This document shows, piece after piece, positions 8,278 to 17,741 of a DNA stretch of 64,000 nucleotides; the stretch's first letter is position 1; every line of letters starts with the position of its first letter. The notes under the pieces were generated by a model that saw only the letters and a program-made list of their open reading frames with translations, was not told the origin of the DNA and did not search any database. The position numbers and the translations under genes are program-made. Origin of the DNA: UBA7985 sp965661545 (GTDB lineage: Bacteria > Pseudomonadota > Alphaproteobacteria > UBA7985); NCBI GenBank assembly GCA_965661545.1, contig CBFIEF010000011.1, positions 22,236 through 86,235 of the forward strand, given 5' to 3'.

Positions 8278-10389
8278 ATGACGGAAGGGGGGCCATTCGA
8301 TGCTGGCTTTCCACCGTCTGCCAAGCCCAAAGGCAAGAACCGCAAGCCGTCGAAACGACTGAATCAGCAGATTCAGCACGTCAACGACGCTTTACCGCTC
8401 GGGCTGGCTGGTGCTTTGACGATGGGGATTCTGCTGTTTTTTACAGCCAATAACGAGCCGGCACTCCGGCCCGCGATGGCATTGTGTGGCGTCAGCGTCA
8501 TCGTCGCGGCCCTCATGTTCCGGCGCAGCCGAGTGGCGCGTTGGGCGTCGCTGTTGCCTGCCATCGCCTGCATTGGGTTTACCAGCGCAACATGGCAAGC
8601 ACAGCGACTGGGCAACCATATGCTAGCCGAACCGGCCTACTCTGTTGTGCTGACCGGCACGGTGGAACGCGTTCTGTGGCGCACGGATGGTCCCCGCTTT
8701 ATTTTGGGGGAACTTCAATCGGACACGCAGCCTGCTTTGGGCGATTTACGCAGCATTCAAATCAAGTGGCGCGGCCTGTCAAATGGCACCACCGCTGACC
8801 GTACCATGCTGGGTCAGCGGGTCGCTTGGGATGTCACATTGCTGCCCGTGCGCGGGGCCATTGTGCCTGGCGGTTTTGATTTCCGGCGGCAAGCGTTCTT
8901 CAAAGGGCTATCGGCCTACGGATACAGCCTCGGCCCCCCGGAAATCCTCGCCAGCCAAGGCCATTCGTGGACGGAAAACTGGCGTCAAATTCTGCGGGAG
9001 CGGTTCTTGGCTGGTCTCCGCGGTGATGCGGGCGGGCTGGCGACCGCTCTTGTGGTAGGCTTACGCGGGGACTTGTCGGAACGCGCGGAGGTACAAATCC
9101 GCAGGGCCGGTCTCGCGCACATCCTCGCCATTTCCGGCCTGCACATCGGCATGGTGACAGGGGCATTATTCTTCCTAATCCGGCTGTTGGGCGCATGGTT
9201 TCCGGCGCTGAGTCTGCGCCTGCCAATGCACAGGATCGCAGCCGTGATCGCCCTCACGGGCGCTTTTCTCTATTTCACCATATCCGGGGGATCGGTTCCA
9301 ACACAGCGGGCTACGATTGTGGTGGCGCTCGCAATGACCGCCATTCTGATCTCTCGGCGGCCATTTTCCCTGCGCTCAGTCGGTTTCGCCGCGCTGCTGG
9401 TCCTGTTGCTCCAGCCCTCCTCGCTGGTAACGGCCTCGTTTCAGATGAGTTTTGCCGCTGTAATCGGGCTGATTGTCGCCTTTCGGTTTTCCGAGGCCCG
9501 ACCTGCCGGGGGCACTGGCGCGCCACGACGAGCGGTGAACTATTTCATGGGCCTCGCCGTCAGCAGTTTGGTCGCGACCGCAGCAACGAGCATCTTTGCG
9601 CTCTATCACTTCCAGCAACTTTCGCTGCTGGGTATTCTCGCCAATATGATCGCCGTACCGCTAACCGCGCTGTGGATCATGCCTCTGCTCATGCTGGCTG
9701 CGCTGCTCACCCCCTTGGGCGTCGAAGGGCCAGTTCTGTGGCTGGCACAGTTTGGGCTGGATGGCCTGCTTTGGCTGGCAGGGTTTGCTGCGCAGTTTGA
9801 AAGCGGTCTGCTCACCACCCGCGATTGGCCCGCACCATCGCTGTTTTTGGCGGGTCTGACGATTTGGCTGGGCGCTTTATTGGTGCGTCCTTTTACGGTG
9901 CTGGCTGGTTTACCGCTTGTGCTAAGCGTAGCTTGGGCAATTGCTAGCCCTCTTCCCACTATCATTGCGGATCGTAGCGAAGGTCTGCTCGCGCTCAACA
10001 CGCAGGCACCCTTTATCAGCTTTGGTGAGCGCCCCGGCTTGGTCATGGTCGCACAAGGCAACGGTTTTGCCACCGAACAGCTCACGCGGTTTTTCAACGC
10101 CAGAGCCCAATCCTGTCCGCTGGAAACCTGTGTCGTGGACGACGCATTGTGGATCACCAATCACCCTCAAGTCGCGGGCCATTTGTGCCAGACGTTGCCC
10201 GACGCCATTGGGGTCACACTCCGTGCGGCACCCACCGCCGCCTGTAACGACCGCACGGTGCGCGATTTGCGGTCTTTGCCGCGTCAGGGACTGCGCGCCT
10301 TTCGCGCCAACAACCTCGGGCGAGTCACAGATTTTTCGTCAAATAAGGCCGTTGTTAAGAGATTCTGGACCAGCAACCCCACCCTGTGA
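8278..10389 (+). CDS. comEC: ComEC/Rec2 family DNA-uptake channel protein
   Basis: 703 residues, a polytopic inner-membrane protein. A pair of membrane segments near 50-100 is followed by a soluble OB-like DUF4131 region (about 115-240) and then the Competence domain with the signature GLAHILAISGLHIGMVTG near 278-295. Many hydrophobic segments follow to about residue 565. The family forms the channel through which transforming single-stranded DNA enters the cytoplasm. The last 130 residues are a short soluble tail rather than a full metallo-beta-lactamase domain. It is divergent from gltX with 72 nt between the starts. No other competence genes are in the window, so natural transformation is not established. 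Confidence 0.9.
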   Translation: MTEGGPFDAGFPPSAKPKGKNRKPSKRLNQQIQHVNDALPLGLAGALTMGILLFFTANNEPALRPAMALCGVSVIVAALMFRRSRVARWASLLPAIACIGFTSATWQAQRLGNHMLAEPAYSVVLTGTVERVLWRTDGPRFILGELQSDTQPALGDLRSIQIKWRGLSNGTTADRTMLGQRVAWDVTLLPVRGAIVPGGFDFRRQAFFKGLSAYGYSLGPPEILASQGHSWTENWRQILRERFLAGLRGDAGGLATALVVGLRGDLSERAEVQIRRAGLAHILAISGLHIGMVTGALFFLIRLLGAWFPALSLRLPMHRIAAVIALTGAFLYFTISGGSVPTQRATIVVALAMTAILISRRPFSLRSVGFAALLVLLLQPSSLVTASFQMSFAAVIGLIVAFRFSEARPAGGTGAPRRAVNYFMGLAVSSLVATAATSIFALYHFQQLSLLGILANMIAVPLTALWIMPLLMLAALLTPLGVEGPVLWLAQFGLDGLLWLAGFAAQFESGLLTTRDWPAPSLFLAGLTIWLGALLVRPFTVLAGLPLVLSVAWAIASPLPTIIADRSEGLLALNTQAPFISFGERPGLVMVAQGNGFATEQLTRFFNARAQSCPLETCVVDDALWITNHPQVAGHLCQTLPDAIGVTLRAAPTAACNDRTVRDLRSLPRQGLRAFRANNLGRVTDFSSNKAVVKRFWTSNPTL

Positions 10390-10440
10390 AAGCCTACCTA
10401 ACCACCAGCGCGAATGTGACGATTTTCCGGCGAGACTCGT

Positions 10441-10469
10441 TTGCTTTTTGTCGAATTTGCCCCTAATAC
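10441..10469 (+). promoter_or_regulatory. predicted sigma-70 promoter of gltA
   Basis: TTGCTT at 10441-10446, a 17-base spacer, and TAATAC at 10464-10469. This is the best match in the 287-nt gap between comEC and gltA. It implies a leader of about 200 nt that contains a small hairpin (GTCCG ... CGGAC) near 10621-10643 just upstream of the ribosome-binding site. Confidence 0.4.
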
Positions 10470-10676
10470 AAGGCCAATACTGACCGCAGTTGCCGCCCCT
10501 AGGCGCATAAGCTGAAACTTAGTCTGCACGTGTCAGCCCCCAAGCCATTCACCAAAATGGCGCAAAAAAGCCGCACCGGAGACCATCCGGGACAACGGCC
10601 TAATGAAGCAGTTTAAGCCAGTCCGCTCGGGGGAGTTCGGACGGGCCAAACAGACAAAATGACAGGAACCACGCCA

Positions 10677-11975
10677 ATGACCGAAGCGCCACAGAAGACC
10701 TTTACGCTGACCAACGATCAAACGGGCGAGAGCACCAAATTGCCGGTTTTAGATGGCAACGATGGGCCATCGGTCATTGATGTGCGCAAGTTGTATGGCC
10801 AGACGGGACACTTCACCTATGACCCCGGCTTCCGGGCGACAGGCTCTTGTGACTCTGCCCTGACCTACATCGACGGCGAGCAAGGAATTCTGCTGCACCG
10901 CGGTTACGCCATTGAAGATTTGGCACAGAAGTCAGACTACATGGAAGTCTGCTATTTGCTCCTGCACGGCGAGCTCCCGACGAGCGATCAGAAGACACTG
11001 TTTGAGAGCACCATCACCCACCACACGATGGTCCACGACCAGATCAACAACTTCTTCCGTGGCTTCCGCCGTGACGCGCACCCGATGGCGATCATGTGTG
11101 GTGTTGTTGGCGCGCTGTCTGCATTTTACCACGATCACACGGACGTAACGTCGGCGGAAGATCGTCTGATTTCGGCTCATCGACTGATCGCAAAGATGCC
11201 AACAATCGCGGCGATGGCGTACAAGTATTCCTGCGGCCAGCCGTTCATGTATCCGCGCAACGACCTGAGTTACGGCGCTAATTTCCTGCACATGACCTTC
11301 GGCGTCCCTGCTGAAAACAGCGAGCCGAACCCGATTCTGGCCCGTGCAATGGACAAGATCTTCATCCTGCACGCCGATCACGAGCAGAACGCTTCGACCT
11401 CCACTGTTCGGATTGCCGGCTCCTCTGGCGCAAACCCCTATGCCGTGATTGCTGCGGGCATCGCTTCGCTTTGGGGCCCGGCGCACGGCGGCGCGAACGA
11501 AGCCGTTTTGACCATGTTGGACGAAATTGGCGACAAGTCGCGCATCAATGAATTCGTGAAGAAAGCCAAGGATCCGGACGACAGTTTCCGCCTGATGGGT
11601 TTTGGTCACCGGGTCTACAAAAACTTCGATCCACGCGCCCGCATCATGCAGCAAACCGCCAACGAAGTTCTGGACCTACTGGGCGTCTCGGACCCTCGGT
11701 TGGAACTGGCGCGGGAGCTGGAGCGGATTGCGCTAGAGGACGATTACTTCGTGCAGCGGAAGCTCTACCCGAACGTCGATTTCTACTCGGGTATCATCCT
11801 CAAGGCGATGGGCTTTCCGACCGAAATGTTCACCGTTCTCTTCGCTCTCGCGCGGACGGTTGGCTGGATCAGCCAGTGGAAAGAGATGATGGAACACCCA
11901 GACGGTATCTTCCGCCCACGTCAGCTCTACACCGGCGAAAAGCACCGCAGTTTTGTGGACCTGTCCCAGCGCTAA
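10677..11975 (+). CDS. gltA: citrate synthase
   Basis: 432 residues, the length of the Gram-negative hexameric type. It condenses oxaloacetate and acetyl-CoA at the entry of the citric acid cycle. Conserved active-site segments are HADHEQNASTSTVR (His), GAHGGANEAV-like WGPAHGGANEAVLTML (His), FGHRVYKNFDPRA and the aspartate in YPNVDFYSGI. I prefer the ATG at 10677 because AGGA lies nine nt upstream; the ATG at 10659 has no good site. It stands alone with its own promoter and a strong terminator. Confidence 0.96.
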   Translation: MTEAPQKTFTLTNDQTGESTKLPVLDGNDGPSVIDVRKLYGQTGHFTYDPGFRATGSCDSALTYIDGEQGILLHRGYAIEDLAQKSDYMEVCYLLLHGELPTSDQKTLFESTITHHTMVHDQINNFFRGFRRDAHPMAIMCGVVGALSAFYHDHTDVTSAEDRLISAHRLIAKMPTIAAMAYKYSCGQPFMYPRNDLSYGANFLHMTFGVPAENSEPNPILARAMDKIFILHADHEQNASTSTVRIAGSSGANPYAVIAAGIASLWGPAHGGANEAVLTMLDEIGDKSRINEFVKKAKDPDDSFRLMGFGHRVYKNFDPRARIMQQTANEVLDLLGVSDPRLELARELERIALEDDYFVQRKLYPNVDFYSGIILKAMGFPTEMFTVLFALARTVGWISQWKEMMEHPDGIFRPRQLYTGEKHRSFVDLSQR

Positions 11976-12005
11976 AGACCAAACGCGACATTGCGCAAGA
12001 TGACC

Positions 12006-12030
12006 AAGGGGCGCTTCGGCGCCCCTTTTT
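12006..12030 (+). terminator. rho-independent terminator of gltA
   Basis: GGGGCGC at 12008-12014, a TTCG tetraloop, and GCGCCCC at 12019-12025 followed by five T. A textbook terminator 31 nt after the gltA stop. Confidence 0.92.
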
Positions 12031-12124
12031 CGTGCTTGAACCCCCTCTGCAGCGTGCAAATCAATGAAGTTTGCGCTAAGTGTGTTTTAAAGAACCCGCT
12101 CATAAAGTGCAGAGGACTTAGATT

Positions 12125-12967
12125 ATGCACTGTAAAAACGCGATGAAGCGCCATTGGGCAGTTGCTGCTTTGCCTTTCTTGCTGACCCTCGTGGCTCCAC
12201 AGGTGCAGGCACAGACAACCAGCAGCGCCGACCGGCCTTCTTTCACCATTCATTCTGCTGCTGGCGTGCAGGCCGAGCGCGGCTTTTCCGTTACTTTGGA
12301 AACAGAGAACAAACAGAAATTTGAGGTCTACCTGCCAGAGCTTCTGGTCCAAATGGCCCGCGAAGCCAATCGCGGTACGATCGCGCTCATCCCGGCGCTG
12401 GACTTCGTGGTTGTGCTGCCAATGCCGGAGTTTGCCCTGCTGAACAGAGGCAAACTCCCACTGTTGTCCGAGGTCAATGAACCAGATCATCGCTTGTTTG
12501 AGTTACTGCCAGCGGGTTCGAACAACCGAACATACCGCCGGGTTCACGGCGTCAGCGTCAAAACGGTACCATCCGGAACCTCAGCAGAACTAGATGCGCG
12601 CGACGCCCTCTCCAGCCTTAACTCTGTCTGCGTTAACGGCATGTCCGGCTATCAGTTCGAGGTTCGCGCAGATAGTGGTCGGGGGTTCTTGCTCGCGGCC
12701 TGCTCCAACTTCAATTCCATGACGGCCCGAGCCTTGGACCCCAGCATTCGCGGCACCTTCGATGTTTCGATGAGCTACGTGATCGGCGATACGGCCTTCC
12801 GCTTCTATTCGATCCACCGGTCCGAAAGCTGGAACCCAGACACGGGCGCGCCGCCGCTGTCCGAAGAGCAAGTTCAAGCTGTTGTGGCCTTGCTGGACAG
12901 AGCGGTGATTTTTGAAGATATCGATGAAATGACCCTAACTGCTGCATTCTTGATGGCATCAGAATAG
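12125..12967 (+). CDS. secreted protein of unknown function
   Basis: 280 residues. A basic N-terminus and hydrophobic stretch (KRHWAVAALPFLLTLVAPQ) end in VQAQ, a clear signal peptide with cleavage near residue 30, so the mature protein should be periplasmic. The body is of mixed strands and helices with two cysteines near 167 and 197, which could form a disulfide. No family motif is recognised. AGAGGA lies eight nt before the ATG, supporting this start. It follows the gltA terminator and ends at a large hairpin shared with the converging DAHP synthase gene. A conserved alphaproteobacterial hypothetical is the most that can be said. Confidence 0.75.
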   Translation: MHCKNAMKRHWAVAALPFLLTLVAPQVQAQTTSSADRPSFTIHSAAGVQAERGFSVTLETENKQKFEVYLPELLVQMAREANRGTIALIPALDFVVVLPMPEFALLNRGKLPLLSEVNEPDHRLFELLPAGSNNRTYRRVHGVSVKTVPSGTSAELDARDALSSLNSVCVNGMSGYQFEVRADSGRGFLLAACSNFNSMTARALDPSIRGTFDVSMSYVIGDTAFRFYSIHRSESWNPDTGAPPLSEEQVQAVVALLDRAVIFEDIDEMTLTAAFLMASE

Positions 12968-12983
12968 GGATTTTGATTTTGCT

Positions 12984-13016
12984 CCCGGCCTGCATGCTGA
13001 ACAGCAGCAGGCCGGG
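12984..13016. terminator. large perfect stem-loop between converging genes
   Basis: CCCGGCCTGC at 12984-12993 pairs with GCAGGCCGGG at 13007-13016, and an inner stem TGCTG/CAGCA continues it up to an AA loop. A very stable hairpin placed between two converging stops. There is no T-run on either side, so it is not a classical terminator, but it may protect or end both transcripts. Confidence 0.5.
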
Positions 13017-13035
13017 ATCAGGGCTTTAGCGGCCT

Positions 13036-14409
13036 CTAAGCGGCAACGGACGCCGCTGCTTTCTTGCGGTCAGACTTCAAACGGTCTGCGACCAAAAACG
13101 CCAACTCCAAAGACTGAGAACCATTCAAACGAGGATCGCAGTGCGTGTGGTAGCGGCTAGCAAGGTCTTCGTCAGTGATGGCCGTTGCACCACCGATACA
13201 CTCGGTCACGTCCTTGCCGGTCAACTCGAAGTGAACACCACCGGGCACCGTACCTTCGGCTTCGTGTACGTCGAAGAAGCGAGAAATCTCGTTCTTTACG
13301 TTGTCGAAGGAGCGGGTTTTGAAGCCCGTGGATGCCTTGTGCGTGTTGCCGTGCATAGGGTCACAGGACCACAGCACCGAGCGGCCTGCGCCATCGACTT
13401 TGCGCACGATTGCCGGCATGTGCTCGAGCACTTTGTCTGCGCCCATCCGGACGATCAGCGTGATCCGCCCCGCTTCGTTGGATGGGTTCAGGATTTCGGT
13501 CAGCTTGACGATTTCGTCAGGGTCAGAGGTTGGACCGACCTTGATGCCGATCGGGTTCTGAACACCGCGGAGGAACTCAACGTGTGCATGATCCAGCTGA
13601 CGCGTCCGATCACCAATCCAAAGCATGTGCGCAGACAGGCAGTAGGTCTCGTCGGTCAGGCTGTCTTGACGGGTCAGCGCCTCTTCGTACCAAAGCAACA
13701 GGGCTTCGTGGGACGTGTAGAAGTCCACTTCGGACAGTTGCGGCATGTGCGCGTCAAGGCCACAGGCCTTCATGAAGCCCAACGCCTCATCAATTTCACG
13801 CGCGATGCCTTCGTAGTTTGCGCCAGCCGGTGAACCCGCCACAAAGTCGAGGTTCCAGCGGTGGACCTGCTCCAGCGACGCGAAGCCGCCCTGGGCAAAC
13901 GCGCGCAGCAAGTTGAGTGTGGCCGATGCCTGATTGTAGGCGGACATCATGCGGCGTGGGTCCGGATTACGGCTTTCAGCGGTAAAGGCACCATCGTTGA
14001 TGATGTCACCCCGGTAAGACGGCAACTCAACCCCATCTAGGCTCTCCGTCGGTGCGGAGCGCGGCTTGGCGAATTGGCCAGCCATGCGCCCCACCTTCAC
14101 AACCGGCTTCTGCGCGGCAAATGTGAGGGTAACGGCCATCTGCAACAGCACCTTGAAGGTATCGCGGATGTGGTCAGCGGAGAACTCGGCAAAGGCTTCT
14201 GCGCAGTCACCCCCCTGAAGCAGGAACGCATCACCGCGCGACGCGGCGGCCAAGCGATCTTTCAGGGAGCGCACTTCGCCCGCAAAAACCAGCGGAGGCT
14301 GACGGCGCAAGTCGGTTTCGACAGATTCCAGCATCGCCTGATCTTCGTAGGTCGGAACCTGAAGGATCGGCACGTTACGCCAGGAATTTGGGGACCAAGG
14401 CTGAGCCAT
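13036..14409 (-). CDS. aroG: 3-deoxy-7-phosphoheptulonate synthase, class II
   Basis: 457 residues, matching the plant and mycobacterial class II DAHP synthases and unlike E. coli AroG. It condenses phosphoenolpyruvate with erythrose 4-phosphate, the first step of the shikimate pathway. Signatures are PNSWRNVPILQVPTY, FLLQGGDCAEAF, RMAGQFAKPRS, WSCDPMHGNTHKA and FELTGKDVTECIGG, including the metal-binding Cys, His, Glu and Asp positions. GAGGAG lies eight nt before the ATG. It is monocistronic. The window also holds aroQ and trpGDC, but these are not linked to it. Confidence 0.95.
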   Translation of the reverse strand: MAQPWSPNSWRNVPILQVPTYEDQAMLESVETDLRRQPPLVFAGEVRSLKDRLAAASRGDAFLLQGGDCAEAFAEFSADHIRDTFKVLLQMAVTLTFAAQKPVVKVGRMAGQFAKPRSAPTESLDGVELPSYRGDIINDGAFTAESRNPDPRRMMSAYNQASATLNLLRAFAQGGFASLEQVHRWNLDFVAGSPAGANYEGIAREIDEALGFMKACGLDAHMPQLSEVDFYTSHEALLLWYEEALTRQDSLTDETYCLSAHMLWIGDRTRQLDHAHVEFLRGVQNPIGIKVGPTSDPDEIVKLTEILNPSNEAGRITLIVRMGADKVLEHMPAIVRKVDGAGRSVLWSCDPMHGNTHKASTGFKTRSFDNVKNEISRFFDVHEAEGTVPGGVHFELTGKDVTECIGGATAITDEDLASRYHTHCDPRLNGSQSLELAFLVADRLKSDRKKAAASVAA

Positions 14410-14642
14410 TGGGGGGTCTCCTCAATCGGTTGCATTCATAACTGCGGCGATAGAAGACTCGCGCGCCGAAGAAAGCAACAGCAGAGGCGACCGATTCGCG
14501 CCGATCTGATCTTCTTTATGAAATAATTGACGGTAAACTTTCACCGCCAGACCGCCCAATTGCGGCGCGATGCAGTGCAAATAAGTATTCTAAACGCGAT
14601 GAGATACGCGTTCGCGTCTCAATTCCATGCTTTAATTTCAGT

Positions 14643-14664
14643 CAAAAATCAAAATATCTGATTT
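14643..14664. other. AT-rich stem-loop in the gap upstream of the DAHP synthase gene
   Basis: CAAAAATCA, a seven-base loop, then TGATTTTTTG. It sits in a 297-nt AT-rich gap (14410-14706) that also holds an imperfect hairpin GAGATACGCG/CGCGTCTC near 14599-14620. On the leftward strand the first hairpin lies downstream of nothing but just before the DAHP synthase leader, so it could end a short leader or shield the promoter. Nothing else is recognised in the gap. Confidence 0.3.
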
Positions 14665-14706
14665 TTTGAGGCTGAATTGAAAGTTACGCCAGTATTCAGC
14701 GAAAAA

Positions 14707-15912
14707 TCATCTGCCTTTATTGCATTCTGCAGCGATTGCTTTTCCCGCCCATTGCCCCGTCGCCATGCAGGCTTGCAGCAAATAACCGCCGGTTGGCGCT
14801 TCCCAGTCGAGCATCTCACCAGCCGCATAAACTCCCGGCATTGTGGTGAGTTGTAGGTCAGAGTCGACCGCGTCCCACGCCACGCCCCCGCCCGAGGAAA
14901 TCGCGCGTTCTAGGCCAAACGGCTTCTCAAGCAGAACCGGCAGCGCTTTGGCCATTGCGACCGCGTCCCCGGCGAAACCGGGCCCAGCCGCTTCAAAGAA
15001 CAGGGCGCGATGGACATCTGATAGCCCCAGCGCCTTACGCAGGCGGTTGGACAAGCTATCTTTGGACTTCGCCTTGGCCAAGCGGCTCCGTGCGTCGTCT
15101 TCAGTCACGTCAGGAAGCAGATCCAGCAGCAGCGTTTGCGGACCGTCCGCGGCAATCGCGTCTCGCAAAGGCGCGCTCAGGGCATAGATGGCGCCGCCCT
15201 CGATGCCGCGCTTGGTAATGACGGCTTCAGCCCGGGAGTGATACGCACCAAAGCGGAACCCCGTGTTCTTTAGCGGCTTTCCTTCGTGCTGTGACAGCAG
15301 GCGTTCAGACCATGAGACTTCAAATCCGCAATTGCTGGGCTCAAACGGTGAAAGGTGAACGCCGCGTTCCTCCAGCGCCGACTTCCACGCGCCCGTGGAG
15401 CCAAGTCGGGGCCATGTTGCTCCGCCAAGCGCCAGCAGGGTCGCTGAAGCCTGAAACACCACATGCTGGCCGTCGGCATCCTCGAACGTTAGCGCGCCGT
15501 CTTCGTTCCATCCGGTCCAGCGATGCCGCGTGCGCAGCTTTGCACCCAGTCCGTCTAATCTTCCCAGCCACGCTCGCAACAGCGGAGACGCCTTAAAGCT
15601 CTCAGGGAACACGCGGCCACTGGTCCCCACAAACGTCGTCTCGCCCAAGCCCTGACACCACTGGCGCAGGTCATCAGGGGTAAAGGCTTCGATCATGGGA
15701 CGCAGGGCGGGCGCGCCGTCGGTGTAGCGCGCGAGAAAGGTTTCCGCTGGCTCCGAGTGGGTGATGTTCAAACCACCCAGTCCAGCCATCAGCAGTTTTC
15801 GACCCGGAGAGGGCATCTGCTCAAAAACAACGACCGGCAGGCCCGAGGCCGCAACAACTTCTGCTGCGGCCAGACCTGCCGGTCCTGCACCGATTACGGC
15901 TATCGGGTTCAT
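14707..15912 (-). CDS. HI0933/BaiN-family FAD-dependent oxidoreductase
   Basis: 401 residues. The FAD dinucleotide fold opens the protein (AVIGAGPAGLAAAEVVAASG), followed by the family hallmark GRKLLMAGLGGLNITHSE and, near the C-terminus, AISSGGGVAWDAVD and YAAGEMLDWEAPTGGYLLQ. These place it in the HI0933-like flavoproteins (the subgroup usually called TIGR03862). The substrate is unknown; some relatives reduce bile acid or other enoyl substrates. Its ATG follows the TAG of the acyl-CoA dehydrogenase gene with no base between, so it is the last gene of the fatty-acid operon. Confidence 0.85.
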   Translation of the reverse strand: MNPIAVIGAGPAGLAAAEVVAASGLPVVVFEQMPSPGRKLLMAGLGGLNITHSEPAETFLARYTDGAPALRPMIEAFTPDDLRQWCQGLGETTFVGTSGRVFPESFKASPLLRAWLGRLDGLGAKLRTRHRWTGWNEDGALTFEDADGQHVVFQASATLLALGGATWPRLGSTGAWKSALEERGVHLSPFEPSNCGFEVSWSERLLSQHEGKPLKNTGFRFGAYHSRAEAVITKRGIEGGAIYALSAPLRDAIAADGPQTLLLDLLPDVTEDDARSRLAKAKSKDSLSNRLRKALGLSDVHRALFFEAAGPGFAGDAVAMAKALPVLLEKPFGLERAISSGGGVAWDAVDSDLQLTTMPGVYAAGEMLDWEAPTGGYLLQACMATGQWAGKAIAAECNKGR

Positions 15913-17724
15913 CTAGGCCGCAATGGAGAAGCCGTCTTCATCCATAGCCATGATGGTGTCTTTACCCGCGCCGATCATTTTGAACATGGCCTGCGCTTCG
16001 GGAAGCATGCGCTTGTAGAAGAAGCGGGCCGTGTTGATCTTTGCCTCATAGAACGCTGCTTCACCACGCCCTTCCTTGAGCGCTGCCTTGGCCTTGAGCG
16101 CCATTTGGCACCAGAGGTAAGCGAGCGTTGTCAGGGCAAAAAGACGGAGGTAGTCGGACGACGCTGCGCCGACTTCTTCTGGATCTTTCAAGCCGCTTTG
16201 CGCAATTTGCCCCGTTGCTTGCTGCAACCAACCAAAAGACTTCGCCAAATCACCGACGAATTCACCTGCGTCCGGGTTCATCGCGTTTTCCTCGATGAAG
16301 GTCGCAACCGGATGGAAGAAGGTCCGCAAGTAGCGACCATAGTGCGCGCCAAGCTTTCGCCCTGCGAGGTCGAGCGCCTGAATACCGTTGGTGCCTTCGT
16401 AGATTTGCGCAATCCGCGCATCCCGCACCAACTGCTCCATGCCCCATTCTTCGATGTAGCCATGGCCGCCCATGGTCTGAACGCCCAAGTTAGCCGCTTC
16501 AGAACCGGCATCGGTCATGTAGGACTTGATGATCGGCGTCATCAGCTGAACGAAATCATCGGCCTGCTCGCGGACTTCGGGATCAGCGTGCTTGAGCGAC
16601 TTATCGATGTTGAGCGCGATCCACGCTGCCATCGCCCGTCCGCCTTCGTTGTTTGCCTTCATCCGCAGCAGCATGCGGCGAACATCGGGGTGAACGAGGA
16701 TGGAGTCAGCCGGCTTGTCAGGGGACTTGGTGCCGCCCAGTGAACGGCCCTGCCCGCGATCCTTGGCGTAGTCAAAAGCGGACTGGAAAGCGATCTCGCC
16801 AATGCCCAGACCCTGCATGCCGACACCCAAACGCGCCGCGTTCATCATGGTGAACATGGCCGCCAGACCTTTGTTTGGCTGACCCACCATCCAACCGACA
16901 GCGCCGTCAAAGAACAGCTGACAGGTTGCGTTGCCGTGGATGCCCATTTTCTCTTCGATGGCGTTGCAGCGGACGCCGTTGCGCTGGCCCGGCTCGTTGT
17001 TTTCGTTCGGAATGAACTTCGGCACGAGGAACAGCGAGATACCCTTCACGCCATCAGGCGCATCCGGCAGCTTGGCGAGGACGAGGTGGACGATGTTGTC
17101 GGTCAAGTCATGCTCACCAGCAGAGATAAAGATCTTCTGCCCGGTCAGCGAGAACGACCCGTCGCCCTGTGGTTCAGCCTTGGTCTTGATCAGGCCTAAG
17201 TCAGTGCCGCAATGGGGCTCAGTCAGACACATGGTGCCGGACCACTCACCAGAGTTGAGCTTTGGCAAATACTGGTCCTTCTGCTCCTCAGAGCCGTGCA
17301 GATAAATGGCGTTGTAACAGCCGTGTGACAGACCGGGGTACATGCCGAAAGCCATGTTGGTCGAAACCACCATTTCTTGCACCATGAACTCAACTGTATG
17401 CGGCAGACCGGTACCGCCGTACTTTGGGTCAGTGGACAGCGCAGTAAAGCCGTTTTCGCAGTACTTGTCGTACGCTTCCTTGAACCCTTTCGGCGTGCGA
17501 ACCACACCGTTTTCCAGCGTACAGCCTTCGCGGTCGCCGCTTTGGTTCAGGGGAAGCAGCTCGTTCTTCATGAACTTGCCGGCTTCTTCGAGCATGGCGT
17601 CGATCAGGTCTGGGGACGCATCCTCATAGCCTTCGTACGTGCTGAGCTCGGAAGCGTCCCACAACTCATGCAGGACGAACTTCATGTCTTTTACGGGCGC
17701 GTTATAAGCGTCTGTGATTGGCAT
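15913..17724 (-). CDS. acyl-CoA dehydrogenase with extended C-terminus (DmdC-like)
   Basis: 603 residues, the long bacterial acyl-CoA dehydrogenase type. Signatures: CLTEPHCGTDLGLIKTKA, GQKIFISAGEHDLTDNIVHLVLA in the middle domain, and GGHGYIEEWGMEQLVRDARI with the catalytic-base loop YEGTNGIQALDLAGRK. The extra C-terminal helical domain is also seen in DmdC, which oxidises methylmercaptopropionyl-CoA, but the operon here (ligase, thiolase, hydratase/dehydrogenase) points to general fatty-acid beta-oxidation. It lies 17 nt after the multifunctional gene and abuts the flavoprotein gene. Confidence 0.9.
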   Translation of the reverse strand: MPITDAYNAPVKDMKFVLHELWDASELSTYEGYEDASPDLIDAMLEEAGKFMKNELLPLNQSGDREGCTLENGVVRTPKGFKEAYDKYCENGFTALSTDPKYGGTGLPHTVEFMVQEMVVSTNMAFGMYPGLSHGCYNAIYLHGSEEQKDQYLPKLNSGEWSGTMCLTEPHCGTDLGLIKTKAEPQGDGSFSLTGQKIFISAGEHDLTDNIVHLVLAKLPDAPDGVKGISLFLVPKFIPNENNEPGQRNGVRCNAIEEKMGIHGNATCQLFFDGAVGWMVGQPNKGLAAMFTMMNAARLGVGMQGLGIGEIAFQSAFDYAKDRGQGRSLGGTKSPDKPADSILVHPDVRRMLLRMKANNEGGRAMAAWIALNIDKSLKHADPEVREQADDFVQLMTPIIKSYMTDAGSEAANLGVQTMGGHGYIEEWGMEQLVRDARIAQIYEGTNGIQALDLAGRKLGAHYGRYLRTFFHPVATFIEENAMNPDAGEFVGDLAKSFGWLQQATGQIAQSGLKDPEEVGAASSDYLRLFALTTLAYLWCQMALKAKAALKEGRGEAAFYEAKINTARFFYKRMLPEAQAMFKMIGAGKDTIMAMDEDGFSIAA

Positions 17725-17741
17725 TGTAGCCTCCTATTCAA

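Noticed and set aside
15913..17724. Assignment of the acyl-CoA dehydrogenase as DmdC of dimethylsulfoniopropionate breakdown
   Set aside because: No dmdA, dmdB or dmdD is adjacent, and the operon has a complete set of ordinary beta-oxidation enzymes.
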